DNA of 64,000 bases from Diphasiastrum complanatum (GCA_029204225.1 CM055094.1:25506541-25570540), one strand, 5' to 3'. Shown: positions 24,067 to 36,957, counted from the first letter of the stretch. Translations and numbers: made by a program. The notes: generated by a model not told the origin, from the letters alone.

Positions 24067-25379
24067 CACAGGCCGACCAACCACGCATAGAGGGAGGGGG
24101 TCCCTCCATGCCCCTTAAAAAAAAGGAAGAAGGTTAAAATGTGTGTGTGTGTGTGTGTAGATATATAAACAAGGGGTGCCTCCATTCCATTAAAAGTAAA
24201 TATATCAATATTTACTCCCCCCACGCACGCGCGCGCGCACACACACACACACTTTTTCTTAAATGTAAACCTCTCATAAAAAAAGATGAATGTAAATCCA
24301 CTTAAAAATGTGAACCCCCACTTTCCATAAAACAAAAAAAGTAAAGGAACTTCTTGGCTCGCCATAAATTAAGTTTTCTTTTTTCTAAAAGGAGACAAAA
24401 AAAAGTCCCCATCAAGAAAGAAATTCTCCTCCCCCCCAAAAAAAAAGGCTTTTAAAAACAGGAGCATATCTTTTTTTAACACTCCCTTGTCCTTTTTTGT
24501 CACATGGCAAACCCCACCCACCCATCTTCCCACTCCGCCCACCCCATATGTTCTCCCCTTCTCCTGTCAATCCACTTAAAAAACATCATTGATGAGCAAA
24601 ACCGCCTAAGATTTATTATATGGCTTTCGTATCTATTTTGAATTATCAAAATTTTACCCATAGATCATGAACAAAAAGTTTTATCCAAAGTTCTTTTCTC
24701 CGTCTAGCATCCATGCTCTATTGAAGAACATATTTGCTGATCTCATCCTTGCAATGACTGTGGGAAATAGCAGAAGTTGAATATCTAAAACTGGACATAT
24801 TTTTATTTATTTAAATTGAAATGGAAATTTGACACAAAGTTTTCCTTTGTTCTTACCTCTAGGGTTCTTCCTTTTTCTTTCTTCCCAACTCTATAGTTTT
24901 TAATTCTCTTGATGTACAAGTTTGCTTGATCAATATGTCCCATCCTTTCCTCTTGCTCCTGTAGTACCTTGCAAGGAATGGATGTGACAATCTACCTCTG
25001 AAATCCAAACACATGCGATCTTTTGGTTTTGATCCAACCTTGTTTCTCATTTGAAAGACAAGTTTTTTGCTTTTGGTAACCTTGGTCGAACTGTTACATC
25101 ACCTCAAGTATTGTCATCTTTGAGAGCTATAAAATGCATTCATATGATGGAAGGTCGAATGAATGGTGTTCATTTTTCAATTGCACACTATTTTAGGGCT
25201 CACCAAGAACTGGACATCTTGAATCATTGAGATTAGTGTCTCCGAGAGACTTCAATCCCTTTTTTCATCACTGGTATCTAACTTTATTTATACTTGCAGC
25301 AACCTGCTTGGTGTGCTGATAAAGTCAATCGTTTACTTTTTGGCATTTTCAAGAAATGGTTCAATATTGCAACGGGCTC
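24063..25379. other. No gene recognised; short CA/TG runs
   Basis: Contains (TG)n at about 24139-24158 and a (CG)n(CA)n run at about 24225-24253. No coding frame can be supported. Homopolymer-rich low-complexity sequence dominates to 24600. Confidence 0.4.
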
Positions 25380-25748
25380 CGTCATGCATGTCGTCTGTTC
25401 CATCCAGTGCTACACGTCGAGACGAGCCCGCATCAACAATTCCGGCTCCAAGCAGTTCAGTATACACAAAGAAATGCACATGCACACTTATACACACATG
25501 CACACACCATCAGTCACATAAATCACACATGCATACACACATGCACATTTCACACACACACACACCATTGATCACATAAATCACACACACCATCAAGCAC
25601 AAATCATACACACAAATCCACATACACAAATAACACATGCACTCATGTACATACACACATACATCGGTCATCCATCAACGACCATCAACAACCATTAGCC
25701 ACCCATCAACGACCATCAGCCACCCATCAACGACGGGCACTCTTTATT
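25380..25748 (+). repeat. Dispersed repeat B, copy 1 (CA-rich)
   Basis: Starts with gtcatgcatgtcgtctgttccatccagtgctacacgtcgagacgagcccgcat, which reappears inverted at 58890-58985. A 230 bp CA-rich middle follows, then tandem 'accatcagccacccatcaacg' units (25665-25735), and the end gggcactctttattag. The complement of that end, CTAATAAAGAGTGCCC, is also at 42263 and 58608. Repeat A copy 2 begins immediately after it. Confidence 0.65.
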
Positions 25749-25754
25749 AGTCTA

Positions 25755-25925
25755 CATATATATTTAAACTTATGTACACTTTTGCGCATGTGTATGGGTG
25801 CACCCATGCATCCTACTCTCCTCACCCATGCATGAGCTTTTTTTGAGCTAAAAATTTATAAACAGCAGATGCATGTATGGGGAAGAGGATGCATGGCCCT
25901 CCTCCCCATGCATGCATATCCACCT
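25755..25925 (+). repeat. Dispersed repeat A, copy 2
   Basis: Direct-orientation partner of 23193-23345, about 85-90 percent identical by eye over the first 100 bp, with the same GGGTGCACCC palindrome and gatgcatgtatgggga tail. Confidence 0.75.
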
Positions 25926-26176
25926 AGAGGTGGCAATCATGATTAAGGGCATTTTTAATTTGGCCACATTATAATCAATGATTGATTATTTACCTGCTAG
26001 GTCACTTATTAACGGTTCAAATAATAGTTTGCCGCCACTTCATTCGCTCTCTGTATCGCATGTGTATTGGAGGCGTGTGTATCGCGTGTGTATTGTGAAG
26101 ATCGAGATTCTCTCTTTCTCTCTCTATTTCACGCTCTGAGTATTGACAAATACACTAGTGTTTTATCTCATCTCTG

Positions 26177-27080
26177 ATGGGACAAAATCGATCTTGCTCG
26201 CTCTCTCTTTCGGTTTTGTATAGCTGGTTAGTAGTGATGAAAACGCCAGCAAGCATGAGGAGGATTATTCGGAGTCAAGCTAAGGAAGCACCAAAACCTT
26301 CAGCAAGCAAGCTATTGATGAATCGGCGTGCATTGAAAGATTTGAAAAACGAATATAATGTTTCCTGGCTTGTTGATTCTGTGTCCGATGCCACCACTCC
26401 TTGTGCAAAGCACTGCTCACAATCTATCTACAAAGGATGCTGCTCCATCTCTGGCTTCAAATGGGAGTCCCGTAGACAAGGACGTTCATAGGTCTCAGGT
26501 CCAGTCTCTACTTGAAAAAATCTCTACAGATAGATTGACCCCTTTGCCGCCCGTGCTTGAAACATCTCTCGCAGATCATGGGTTTTGTGCCCTCGCCCAA
26601 CGGTTTGCTTGCGCCCACTTCGACCAACACCCCTGCCGGGTGGCCATCGACTGCCACAGAGCAATTTCCAACTCCTGCAACATGCTTCCCATCTCTATTG
26701 CTGTTCAAGAAAATTTACAAGTAAAAAGTTTATCATCTATACAAGAAGGCTCATTACTACCGTCAGATGAGCAGATACAAGCTGGGTCTATACCGGTCAG
26801 CAAATCTCCCCGACAATCAAACTACGAAAGAAAAGCTGATCAGACAGCACTCTTATCCGAGAAACCAGTCCGCCGATCTCTTCTGTTTGAGTCCCCAATG
26901 AGCATCCCAGCCTCTGCCAAAAATGAAATCTCTTCTCCAAAGCAATTTTGCAGTAGCTCGCTGCAATTTCATCATGTCTGAGAGCTGGAAGATAGCGAGG
27001 CTTCAAACTGGTCCCTGATGGTGACCGTGAGCCACAAGATGCGAAGTACACGCTTGCAGAGGTAAAACCCACATCCTATG
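26177..27080 (+). pseudogene. Unidentified gene fragment in shifted frames
   Basis: I do not recognise the family. One frame begins around 26238 with MKTPASMRRIIRSQAKEAPK, then SASKLLMNRRALKDLKNEYN, a basic and helical stretch that looks like real protein. Other frames continue with Pro/Ser-rich text (GLLAPTSTNTPAGWPSTATE near 26600), then charged text ending KYTLAEVKPTSYDEEL near 27040-27085. At least three frame changes would be needed, so it is a decayed gene or exons with introns I cannot place. No catalytic motif is visible. Confidence 0.3.
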
Positions 27081-27680
27081 ATGAGGAACTCAACTCAGCT
27101 ATGTGGGAACGATCCAACAACAGTAGTGTTTACGAGGAGTCTCTCGGCACAGCAATGACTTTCAGACACCAGATATACCTATGTAATCAATTTTTTAATG
27201 TTGTATAATGGATGGTAGAGTACTTTAGGAATATGTAAGATGATCAGTCGAACTCATCAAGGATATGATCAACTATATCCTTGATGAAATGCTAGAGGAA
27301 TTACCAGACATACCTACAGTGTTTTATAATTGAGTTTTTTTAATCATAAATTTCTCTTTGATTCAGTGTATTAGTCTGAAGAGAGAATACGATCATGCTG
27401 CTAGCTGGGGTCTGAAGAGGGAAGACGGCGCCATCTTGCTAACTTGGAAGGAATGGCCACAATGTCGTTTTTGCAATGCGAAGCGGCTTTTCATATTAAT
27501 CATAGGTTTGTGGAACCTCTGGACATGGGGTCGGAACATACGGGCCGACAGATCCAAGATAAAAAACGTTTCTTCAACGAGAAAGCTTTAAATTTGCTTC
27601 AGATTGCATGAAACAATGTCCCACTCTAAAACAGAAAACTTGAAAGCAATAGGCTACGTATGCATTTTCAAATTTCAAGC

Positions 27681-27722
<42 letters not shown>

Positions 27723-28508
27723 TCCAACCGGTACTTTGTAGTGAATGTGCAAGCCATTATCTCGCGTCAAGGCTACAATTTTCAGCCGTACTCTTTTGTG
27801 TTTTTATACTCAATTGACGCTCTTCTTAAATCACTGATCGTTGCTTTTGTGCTTTAGCAGTCAGTATTGTTGTTGCATTTCCTAAGCAGGTTTCAGCAAC
27901 AAAGGTATAATAGTATTTTGTTTCCGGTTCTGGTAGTAAGAGTTGTCGTGTTAAATCGATCATTCAAAAGCAGGGACTGAGAATAACAGCAGTCGGGGTT
28001 ACAAGGGCGTGAGCTTGCATCAAAACCGCGATATGCGATTGTTCGTCGAGTTCCCAATACATTCTCTTAGTGTATCACAATGGAAGAGCCTTCCATCGAG
28101 ATTGTTCTGAGACTTGCCCGACAATACATAAGAGTTTTAAAAGGTACTTGGTACGGTTGGCCCACATGTTCACATGCATGCTATTAAATCTGCAATGGAT
28201 GCTTTTAAATATTGAAGACTGGATCAGAGTGGCCATACCTGGAGGTTGTTTGCAGGAAAAAGGACAGATCTAGAACGAGGGTGCAAATGTTGCAGCATTG
28301 GAGGAGCTGCCAAGCATGTAGGGTGATGATTTAAGAGATCGAAGACTGATACGAGTGGGATCGGGAGATCTGGCAGCGTTAGAAAAGGTCGCATTAATGT
28401 GACACTGCACCACAGGCTTGGAAAGCATGGTAGACATAGCAGCATCACATGCCATGGCTCCCCTCTCTCTCTCTTTGCTATTTTCTATCTTGGAACCCTA
28501 ATCTAATA
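27081..28508. other. No gene recognised
   Basis: Only short ORFs without recognisable motifs. A (CT)n array interrupts it at 27682-27717. Confidence 0.4.
27682..27717 (+). repeat. (CT)n microsatellite
   Basis: About 18 perfect CT units. Confidence 0.95.
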
Positions 28509-28532
28509 CCCTAACCCTAACCCTAACCCTAA
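28509..28532 (+). repeat. Interstitial telomere-type repeat (CCCTAA)4
   Basis: Four perfect CCCTAA units, preceded by a degenerate aatctaata. The vertebrate-type hexamer is used as telomere by many non-angiosperm groups and a few angiosperms, whereas most angiosperms use CCCTAAA. The same motif can be a telo-box in promoters, so chromosomal meaning is uncertain. Confidence 0.8.
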
Positions 28533-30504
28533 TTACATTTACTTAAAAAACCAAAAAAACACTTGGTTACTCTCTTCTTCTTTGTTTCTCAACTCTTTGT
28601 CTCATCTCCACTATTCTCAACAAAAAAAAAAAAACTTATTTTAAATTGTAACTTTTCTTTTGCATTGATAAATGAAAACAGATTTGCCCCCATGAGGTGG
28701 CCCGTGACTTGCCTTACGGTAGACATGGCTTTTGTTGGTGTCTTTTGTTTTTCTCCTCTAGATAGTGTTGCGAGGCAAACATTTGAAATGTGTTTCAACA
28801 TTTAGAACAATTTCAAAATTTCCAAAAATAAGAGAAATTTTTTGCAAATTTGCTAAGAAAAAATTACCATTAGATGTTATCCTATAAAAATGGTGACCTA
28901 AACTCTCATGAGAAGTTTTTGCCTTGCATCTGTGCACTCAAGCTCAAACGGATCTTTCAAACTTACCGAAAAAGAAAGAAAAACGAAAAAGAGGATTGCA
29001 TTCAAAAACGATTTAAGAAAAAATGCATTTTTTATGGTAGGTGCCTTAAAGGATCCTTTTTGCCAAAAGACCTTGTCTTGAACACAAGTATTGATGAAGA
29101 CAAAATCCATCAGCTTATTTTATTATGATATTAAACTAAAGCTTAAAATATTTAAAATGATATTAAAATTTTTTTTGAATCTTGTTGATTTGCCATAGTC
29201 GAGCATGTAGAATTCTCTTAGTCAAAATTAACAAACTCAAAAAGCTAAAAGGACTAGTTCATGGCCTATTTCAACCCAAAGAAGAGCTCATTCTAGTTTG
29301 AACTTTTTTAACAATATTGATAAGTATTGATCTATTTGAAGTGAAAGAGCACAACATTATTTCTAGCTAACCAAATGTACTAAAGAGCAACAATTCAAAA
29401 AGTGTGCTCCTTTTTCCTGTTATAATAGAGATGTTATTTGCAAGCAATATGATGTTTTAGGTAATTATATACTAAGTTCTTGAGAGCATGCAACATTGAT
29501 AAAAACTTCCAAGTGTCTATGTGACAACCATATACAATAGATAGCATACTGTTTTTTGTTCTCACATACATGAGAAAGATGATTGGTTTTAAACATTCCA
29601 CCTAGTCAATCATTTGTTGCAACTTATTATTACCGAAATTCTAACTTTTTTGTGTGATTTTTATTTTGTTTACTTTCACAACCAGTTTAAACAAACCAAA
29701 TATGTGATGTTGAAATTTTGCTTGACCATTAAAAAGGATGGCTTTCTAGATTTGTGTATTCTGTCTTTGAATAATGATCACAGGTCACATTTCCATCACT
29801 ACTTTCTAGGGATGATAAGTAGAATTGTTGATAAAATCATTTGTTGGAAGTCAAAAATGGAAATTACCAACACTCATATGAAATTGGAATAGTGTGTTTG
29901 TTTCAAAAAACCAACTTTAGGCCACCACCCCCATAGGAATTTAGTGAAACTATATTAATTTTTTTTGTGTTTTGCAATTGAAATTCTCCAACAAAAAAAT
30001 TGACAAATAAAGATTGGAAATTTTGTGTTTAAAAATGATAATTTTACTTGGAAAACCTAGGTTTTGGTCTTTCCAAAGTGAAATTCGAGCAAAGAAAATT
30101 TGATAGTTTAATAGGAGATGTGCCTGGGTTGACATAAATACCTAGGAAAATGCCAAGATATATCAATATGCACCCATGGGGTATAAGTTCAAGGCCAAGA
30201 TTGTGACTAAACATGGGAGTAGGACATTGTCATGAGATAATAACTCTGTATTAATGATTTAAAAAACGAAATCAAAATAGGTACAAAAAATATTAATGAC
30301 TTGAAAATGGTTATTCAAATTAGCTCAAATAAGCTTAACAACACATCCTATATCATAAGCAAAAAATCTAATACTGAGGGCATATTAAGTTGTTGATGAG
30401 GAAGTTATTAGCATAACTAATAAGAAGCAGAGTCGCTACGGCAAATAGTGTAGAAGAAAGATGATATTCTTAACTAGCTTCTTTGCTAAAAATTAAGAAG
30501 ATGA
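28533..30504. other. No gene recognised
   Basis: AT-rich, low-complexity sequence. The ORFs here (for example 28874-29128 and 29614-29892) have no identifiable domain, and their composition follows the base bias. Confidence 0.4.
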
Positions 30505-31005
30505 TATAAAGATGCACTTCAAGGCTTTCACTTGCATTTTGCTCCTTTCACTCTTAGGTATATGGACATTAACTCAGCATCCAAATACATACAAACCATA
30601 CATCTTAGCCTTCTTACCATTGAATATCCTATTTGGTGTGTGATTAGATACAAAAACAATTGGTGGGCTTCTATTTTGCAAGAATATGGTCATTCTTATA
30701 GCTTCGATCCAAAAAGAATCTACAATTCTCATGTGTGTCCGTAGCTACAACAATTGTGTAATTCTTTCTTTCAGCTACACCATTTTGTTGAGGCATCTCA
30801 ACATGTGTCAAAAAATTGAATAGGTATTGCGCCAATCCCATGAATTTGGCACTCATCACCATTCACCTGCACAACTCGATCTCCATCATTAGTTAGCTCC
30901 AACTTTTGAACCAAGATCTGTCATATGTCTTGTCGCCCCTAAATCCATGAACCAATGCATGTTATCATTAGAATGTTGTGATGCCAATGTCATAGCGAAT
31001 GATGT
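30505..31005 (-). pseudogene. Ty1/copia protease and integrase fragments with internal deletion
   Basis: On the minus strand, WFMDLGATRHMTD near 30930-30960 is the copia aspartic protease (usually W-x-x-D-S-G-A-S/T), with Ser changed to Leu. After about 120 bp the frame jumps straight to THVEMPQQNGVAERKNYTIV (30720-30800), the integrase region near the catalytic Glu. The zinc-binding and core integrase parts in between are missing. The tail continues NRIFNGKKAKMYGLYVFGC, a stop, then VNVHIPKSERSKM near 30560-30640. RT is absent. Confidence 0.82.
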
Positions 31006-31115
31006 GCTTTGACCTCAATTTTCACTATTTAGATCTTCTTAGCAAGGTTAGTCAACTTCACTTTTCCCTTCTTGATATCGACGTACAATAATACCAGAAT
31101 GGTAAAAACTAGAAT

Positions 31116-32159
31116 TTACGTCAACTTGGACACACTCATAAAAGATGGTAGATACCTATTGACATACACAGTGGCTACCGAATTGGTTTTCTGCGATACT
31201 ATTGATGAATGCCAAGGCCACCATCCATAAGTGGACATCTTGAACACGTGACACCTATCTGTATCTCCTCCTTGTCCTAGAAATAACATACCATGAAAGA
31301 AATCATAGCGACAAGTTCTCTTGAGGTTCAATAATGAGTCAATGGCATCTGATGGAGGACACAAGTCCTTTTTTGCAATGTTTACCATTCTCTGAAATCC
31401 AGTTTGCATGACTAAAGTGTGTTTGGTAGTCCCTTTCTATCTCGCCCTCCACAGTTTAGATTAGGACACTCGTACAAACCTGCACATATGCTTTTGCGCA
31501 CTTTTCCATTAAAAACAACATTTGATGTCACTGGTTTGGTCCACAAATGTCCATCGTATTTTTGTTGCATTCCATCCCACGTATTGCAAACATCATCCAC
31601 CCTGATAGCTCAAAAGCAATGTTGTCATCATACCCCACATGTAGCTCAAACATGTGTACAATCTTGTCACATGCAGACAAGAGTTTCCACAATGTTCCAT
31701 CTTTTCCTCCGATTAGTATCTGCTCCACTGTAGAGTGCTCAAAATCATGATTTTCGTTCGGTGGACTATTCCCATGCACCCCAAATTCTCTCCTTCAAAA
31801 CACAAATCATCTTTAAGGGCAGTCTTGTTCGCAGTAGCACTAGAATCTGCACTATCCACAAGGATGAAATCATCATTGCAACTCGATTTGCTCTCCTTCA
31901 CGCAATATATGTTGGTCAAAGATTTCTCCAGCACAAACATTTTCATTCCATCCACTGCCACGAGTGGTTGCACTTCTATCTCTTCCTCCAATAAAGAATT
32001 TTCGTGCATCAGTATTCCAAAAATCTTCACTCTTGTACTTTTCACCTTCAAAACATCCTCAAAGAAAGCATTGGTAAGAACAACTTTGCGACCATGTTGC
32101 CAAGGAAGCTCCGTGTAGGTCCCATTGGTGTTCTCAAGGTAGACTTTGATACTTTCCAT
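31116..32159 (-). pseudogene. Unknown family, possibly transposase-related, three frameshifts
   Basis: Four consecutive minus-strand frames join into one protein-like text of about 330 residues. The first (32159-31713) begins MESIKVYLENTNGTYTELPW, with a real-looking ATG start. The second has TVEQILIGGKDGTLWKLLSA and DDNIAFELSGWMMFAIRG. The third has WDGMQQKYDGHLWTKPVTSN and the Cys-rich LYECPNLNCGGRDR, which may be half of a zinc site. The fourth has DFFHGMLFLGQGGDTDRCHV followed by FKMS. The order and the C-x4-C motif remind me of uncharacterised, often multi-copy, transposase-like proteins, but I cannot name the family and no DDE triad is visible. Sequence beyond 31116, where a catalytic domain would be expected, is replaced by copia scraps. 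It is divergently arranged with the gene at 33484. Confidence 0.45.
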
Positions 32160-32425
32160 TTTGTCCTCGTTTGTACTCTTTTTTTCAAAAAATGCGTTAA
32201 GTTTTGAAATGTCAGAAACAGATTAATTTGCTCTGAAACCGACTGAACGTAATCAATAGATACACATATGGGTAACACATAGACTGGCTAAATGAGCGAG
32301 AAGATCTGAAATGTGTAGAATCCAAAATGTTGATTTTTGTCAATCTCTTGCTAGCAGTCTTTTAGGGTTAGGTCTATGGTTGTAGTTTTAGGGTTTTGAA
32401 GGAAGATCCACAAAGTGAGATGTTG

Positions 32426-32571
<146 letters not shown>

Positions 32572-32954
32572 GAATTTTCATTTTTTTGTTTGGCGCCATT
32601 GCCATGTGAAAAGAGGAAGTGAGGGGGGGAATAAATCTTGGTGCTTTAATTAATACAATTCTTTAATGTGAAGTAATCAAGGGAAACCAACAGCTAAACT
32701 AAATGAATCTTGGTGCTTTAAATGATCCCATTTTTTACTGCAAAAGGATCTAGGGAATCCGACAACTAAACCAAGATGTGTTCATTCTGTAATCGGGTAG
32801 TTCTTCGTCCCAACTATCATTGCAGAGGACCCTCAGTTGCAACTTGCAACTACAAACAATTTTATGCATGCACAACATAGCCTCTAACCATGCTTCATAC
32901 TAGAGAACTGATAACTTTGCAAATGCATTCTATGTTTTAAGTTTGCATGATTTA

Positions 32955-33191
<237 letters not shown>

Positions 33192-33483
33192 TACAAGTAT
33201 CCATTGGGTGGAAGGATTGGTTACAGATTTTTAAAAACGACCATTGGAAAAGTTCATTGAGCTTCAGAGACAACTTGTTGGAAAAGGTACTGAAGGTACT
33301 GGCCTACATAATTTCAAAAGATACAAATTGTTATCTCAAGGTTGAGTTCTCGTTTCTTATTGCACTTGCACAATGAAATGCATTATCTATTGTGTTTCAT
33401 TCACGAGCTTTATGCTTTGTTAGTACAGAAAGTGTTGTATTACTAGTTTACAACTAAATAGCCTCATTTTCTTTTGTCAAGCA

Positions 33484-36400
33484 ATGGCATCGTCTTCATT
33501 TTCAAAGTTGTCCAGATACAATCTAAGATCTCGTTGCAGAAGAGATAGTTGTGATAGCCAACAATTTGTTTCATTGTTTGCCCCAACAGTACCACTTGTA
33601 TCTCCTATATTTGAGTCGCAATACCTGGAGCCGTTGTCTGAACAACCAAATACAGAACCATTCTCTGAGGTTGTTAGACCCACTCAAGAGTCTAGAACAC
33701 AAGATGATGACTTACCCATGCAAAGCCATACTCAAGTTCATGACGACATATCTGAGTCCGTGGATGTTTCCATCCAAGAGACGCCCACAAAAGGTATAGA
33801 CCTTCTATGAATCAGTTTTGCTCATTTTTCTTTTTATCACATATTTGCTAAGCATTGTGTTTTATAGAGTTTCTACTGTATTTGAGAGATTATTCTCATT
33901 ATTTTGATTTGTCACTGTATATTGTCATATGTTCAGGAAAAAAGTCCCACAAGAGAAAGGAAGATGCTAGTGAGTACTATGGAAAATTGATACAGATAGA
34001 TTTATGTCAATCAGTTTTGATAAGACTAAAAGTCCCAACCAGCATCCATGTACCTTTGTTCCACTATGCAGAATGATTCCAAATGAAGCTATGAGGCCAA
34101 TTAGGGAAGACTTGTCTCATCTAAAGGAAGAATTTCGAAAGTATGGCTACCTGGAGTCGAAGGGCTCCTTCATTTTATCATGCACCAACATGGATGGCAA
34201 TGAAATTGAGGTAACTCCTACAATCACTTCAGATTGGGACCCCATGTGGCACGTCATAAATTAGTTCAAGGCTTCCTAGCAAGAACCCTGGAGTGGTCCC
34301 ATTTGAGAAACAAGATGTTTTTTTTTTTTCCTGGGATGGAAACAACAGATTGAGAGCATTTTGTCCAAGATCAAAGAAGTCAAGATTAATGTTATTTTTT
34401 GATAAATCTATGTTGATGTTAATAATATTAGTGTTGATGTGAATAAATCTTTGTATCAATATTTTGATGTGAATACAAGATTGTTTTTGTTTTGAGTTTT
34501 ACTCATTAGAGTCTTTTTTCCTGTTCTAATGAATATAGCTTTTCAAAACATAAAATATTGGCACATTTGTGTGGCTGCAACCTTCATCAACTTTGAGAAG
34601 CAAGATGAGGGAGAGTTGTTATTGGCCTTGACTGGAATATATAGGTACTTGTGTATTTTTTTCCTGTGAATACGAAGATTTTTAATCAAATAAAATGGTG
34701 TGAATCATTATTTGAATCATTACATGCTATGAAATGCCATTAACCATTGTACGTCCAAGTAATGATGAAAGCATAGAAGGTTATTGCCAAGGTATTCTCT
34801 CTATTTGTTAAAGAATGGAATGTATTCATGGGATATAATTGAAAGATTAGTGCAGCCAGAAAGACGAACATAATGAAAATTATGATAAATCCTTCAAAGC
34901 ATACACGAAACGCTATCATGATGCCGCGAGATAAGAACGTCTTTTGTGTATGGATAGACATTGAAATGTTTTGGATACAGCTAGAGAACATTGCAGGCCC
35001 ACAAGTGATTGAGATTGTGGAGCAAGTAGAGTTCATTAGCCTACCCTTAACGTTTTCTATGTGCTTGAAAACATGGAAACGAAAATACTTTTTGGATATT
35101 TTCAAGGTCATCCAGGGCAAGATAATGCACTCCCTCCCACCTGAAAAATAGCCAGACATAATGTGTGCAGCCAGGAGGATTGTATTCAGGTATTCTTATT
35201 GACATTAAGTATCGTTCAATCTCAATTCAAAGCACATATTTTGTGAATCATTATGGATCAATTTTTTTGTGATCATTGTATTAGTATGTTATGTCAAACT
35301 ACTACATAAATAATCATGTTCTCTTTTGAAATGTAGATGGCTGTCTCATTCTGTTGCTTGCAAGGAACTACCATCAATTCCCACAACATGTGGACATTGG
35401 TGTAATTTGGAGGGTGGATAGTCTATGGTTGCATCGGTAGGACTTTTTTTTATTTTGTTATGATTAACATCTACTCAGTGTACATTTGAGATTGGATAAC
35501 ACGCTCATGGTTTTAATGTCAATATATGCAGGGCCTCTCTATTGGGAAAAATTAAACTGTCCGTGGTGGCTTGAGTTCCTTGAGGGACGGACTCCAGATG
35601 AGGAGGTTGAATTGAGAAAAATTGCCAACATTGCATCTCAGGAATAGAGAGAAGAACGAATAAGAAGTTTTTGTTCTTAATGTACAAGTATTGTTTATGT
35701 GCATTGACAACATTGCATTGCTACCTGTAATAATTTTCAATAAATTGCAAAATAGAGAAGAACAAGTTGAAGCTTCAACAGGTCAAGGGTGGAGGGGTAG
35801 ACTTCGCTTAAAAAAAAAGTCTACGAAGCCTGTAGTACAAGACCCTTTTGTTGTCCAAAACAACAAAAACAAAGAGAGAGGATGAGCATGGACTCCATGC
35901 AAATAAATTATGAGATGCCACTAGCAATGGCTCTTGATGATGATTCATACCCACCCTCTGATTTTCAAGGGGATGATTCGATCACTACATTTGAGCGAAA
36001 GCTCATACTCATAAACACTGAGGAGTAAGACTATTACTATCATTTTTTTTTAATGTTCTTTATTATTTATGTCAAGTCTTGCGCTAATCTTAATGGTGAA
36101 TTTCAATATTTTTGTAGGCTTCATTCAAGCATTGATAAGAATGGAACACTTTGAAGAGACTTCCAAGACGAATACCTTAAAGTGTTTTGTAACAATGGCA
36201 TTATCAGAGGGCAGCCCACACCCTTCGGAGCTGTGGAGCTTGTTTTTGCTGACTTTCCGACAGATGTAGCTGTGAATGGCATAGAGGGTATGATCCCAGA
36301 ATGGAACTTCTGGTCTGATACTCTTTGTGAATCTGCATTTGTGGTCGCTAAAAATATTACTGCAGATAATGGGTTCTTTGTGACATGGCATATCCCACAC

Positions 36401-36957
36401 TATCAAGATCGATGAGCAAGCAAAAGTATGGGGTATGGAGTTGTGTAAGAGATCCATAGTTTACAGTGCCACCCCACTTGGTTGGACATCTTCGGATCCA
36501 CACCGTGAGGTAATGTTATGTATGATGTAAAATAAGCTCAACACAACTTAAGTTAAGCCTATTTGATTTATTGTAGACAATTGTTTCCCCATTCTTTCAA
36601 TGTTTGTTGATGTCTTTTTAGGTTCATTGCCTCACATTGTCGGTGTACCATAGAGAGTTCTATGCTAGGTCCACGCCGAACATTGGGGCCATTCGTTTTG
36701 AAAGGCAATTAAGTGACATTTTTCAAGACAAGGCCCAAGAAAGTGATTGGGTAAGACATGAAGGTCAACCAATTCGTGGAGCTAGCCAACGTAGTTGCAA
36801 GTTTTGGGACTATGTGTTGAGAGTGTTCAGTAAGCTCGGAGATATGGTGGTTGGTCTCATGTGTGGGGCGGTGAAGATTGCAACACTTTTAGGAAGAATT
36901 GGAATAGGATTTGACAATGATATCAATCTGCCATTTGATATGCTCAACAATATGTGA
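33484..36957 (+). pseudogene. ParB-like plus DNA N4/N6-methyltransferase-like gene, multi-exon, degraded
   Basis: Bacterial relatives pair a ParB/Srx nucleotide-binding fold with an amino-methyltransferase that modifies DNA bases. Exon 1 (33484-33793) starts MASSSFSKLSRYNLRSR; the join to 33937 adds KKSHKRKED. The ParB-like part reads PNEAMRPIREDLSHLKEEFR, then WDGNNRLRAF near 34330, matching the ParB D-G-x-x-R-L box. Exon 34539-34644 adds YWHICVAATF and GELLLALTGIYR. More exon-like frames lie at 34870-35189, 35337-35435, 35532-35647 and 35745-36024. Exon 36118-36509 has FADFPTDV where D-P-P-Y/W is expected. Exon 36622-36957 has GQPIRGASQRSCKFWDYVLR, then GDMVVGLMCGAVKIATLLGR and GFDND, aligned to the SAM-binding F-x-G-x-G region (here M-C-G-A). 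Frameshifts near 34000, 34262 and 36400 plus degenerate catalytic boxes argue for a dead copy. Family identity is my inference. Confidence 0.5.

Noticed and set aside
23611-24084. His/Thr and Cys/Val repeat ORFs on both strands
   Set aside because: They cross CA/CG tracts and a TC array, and give equally long frames on opposite strands.
25661-25740. Possible CRISPR-like array (repeated accatcagccacccatcaacg)
   Set aside because: The units touch each other without spacers and lie in a eukaryotic CA-rich repeat. It is a simple minisatellite.
34740-35159. 139-codon minus-strand ORF with a hydrophobic segment
   Set aside because: It is antisense to exon-like text of the methyltransferase-like gene, and its composition is what an antisense frame would give.
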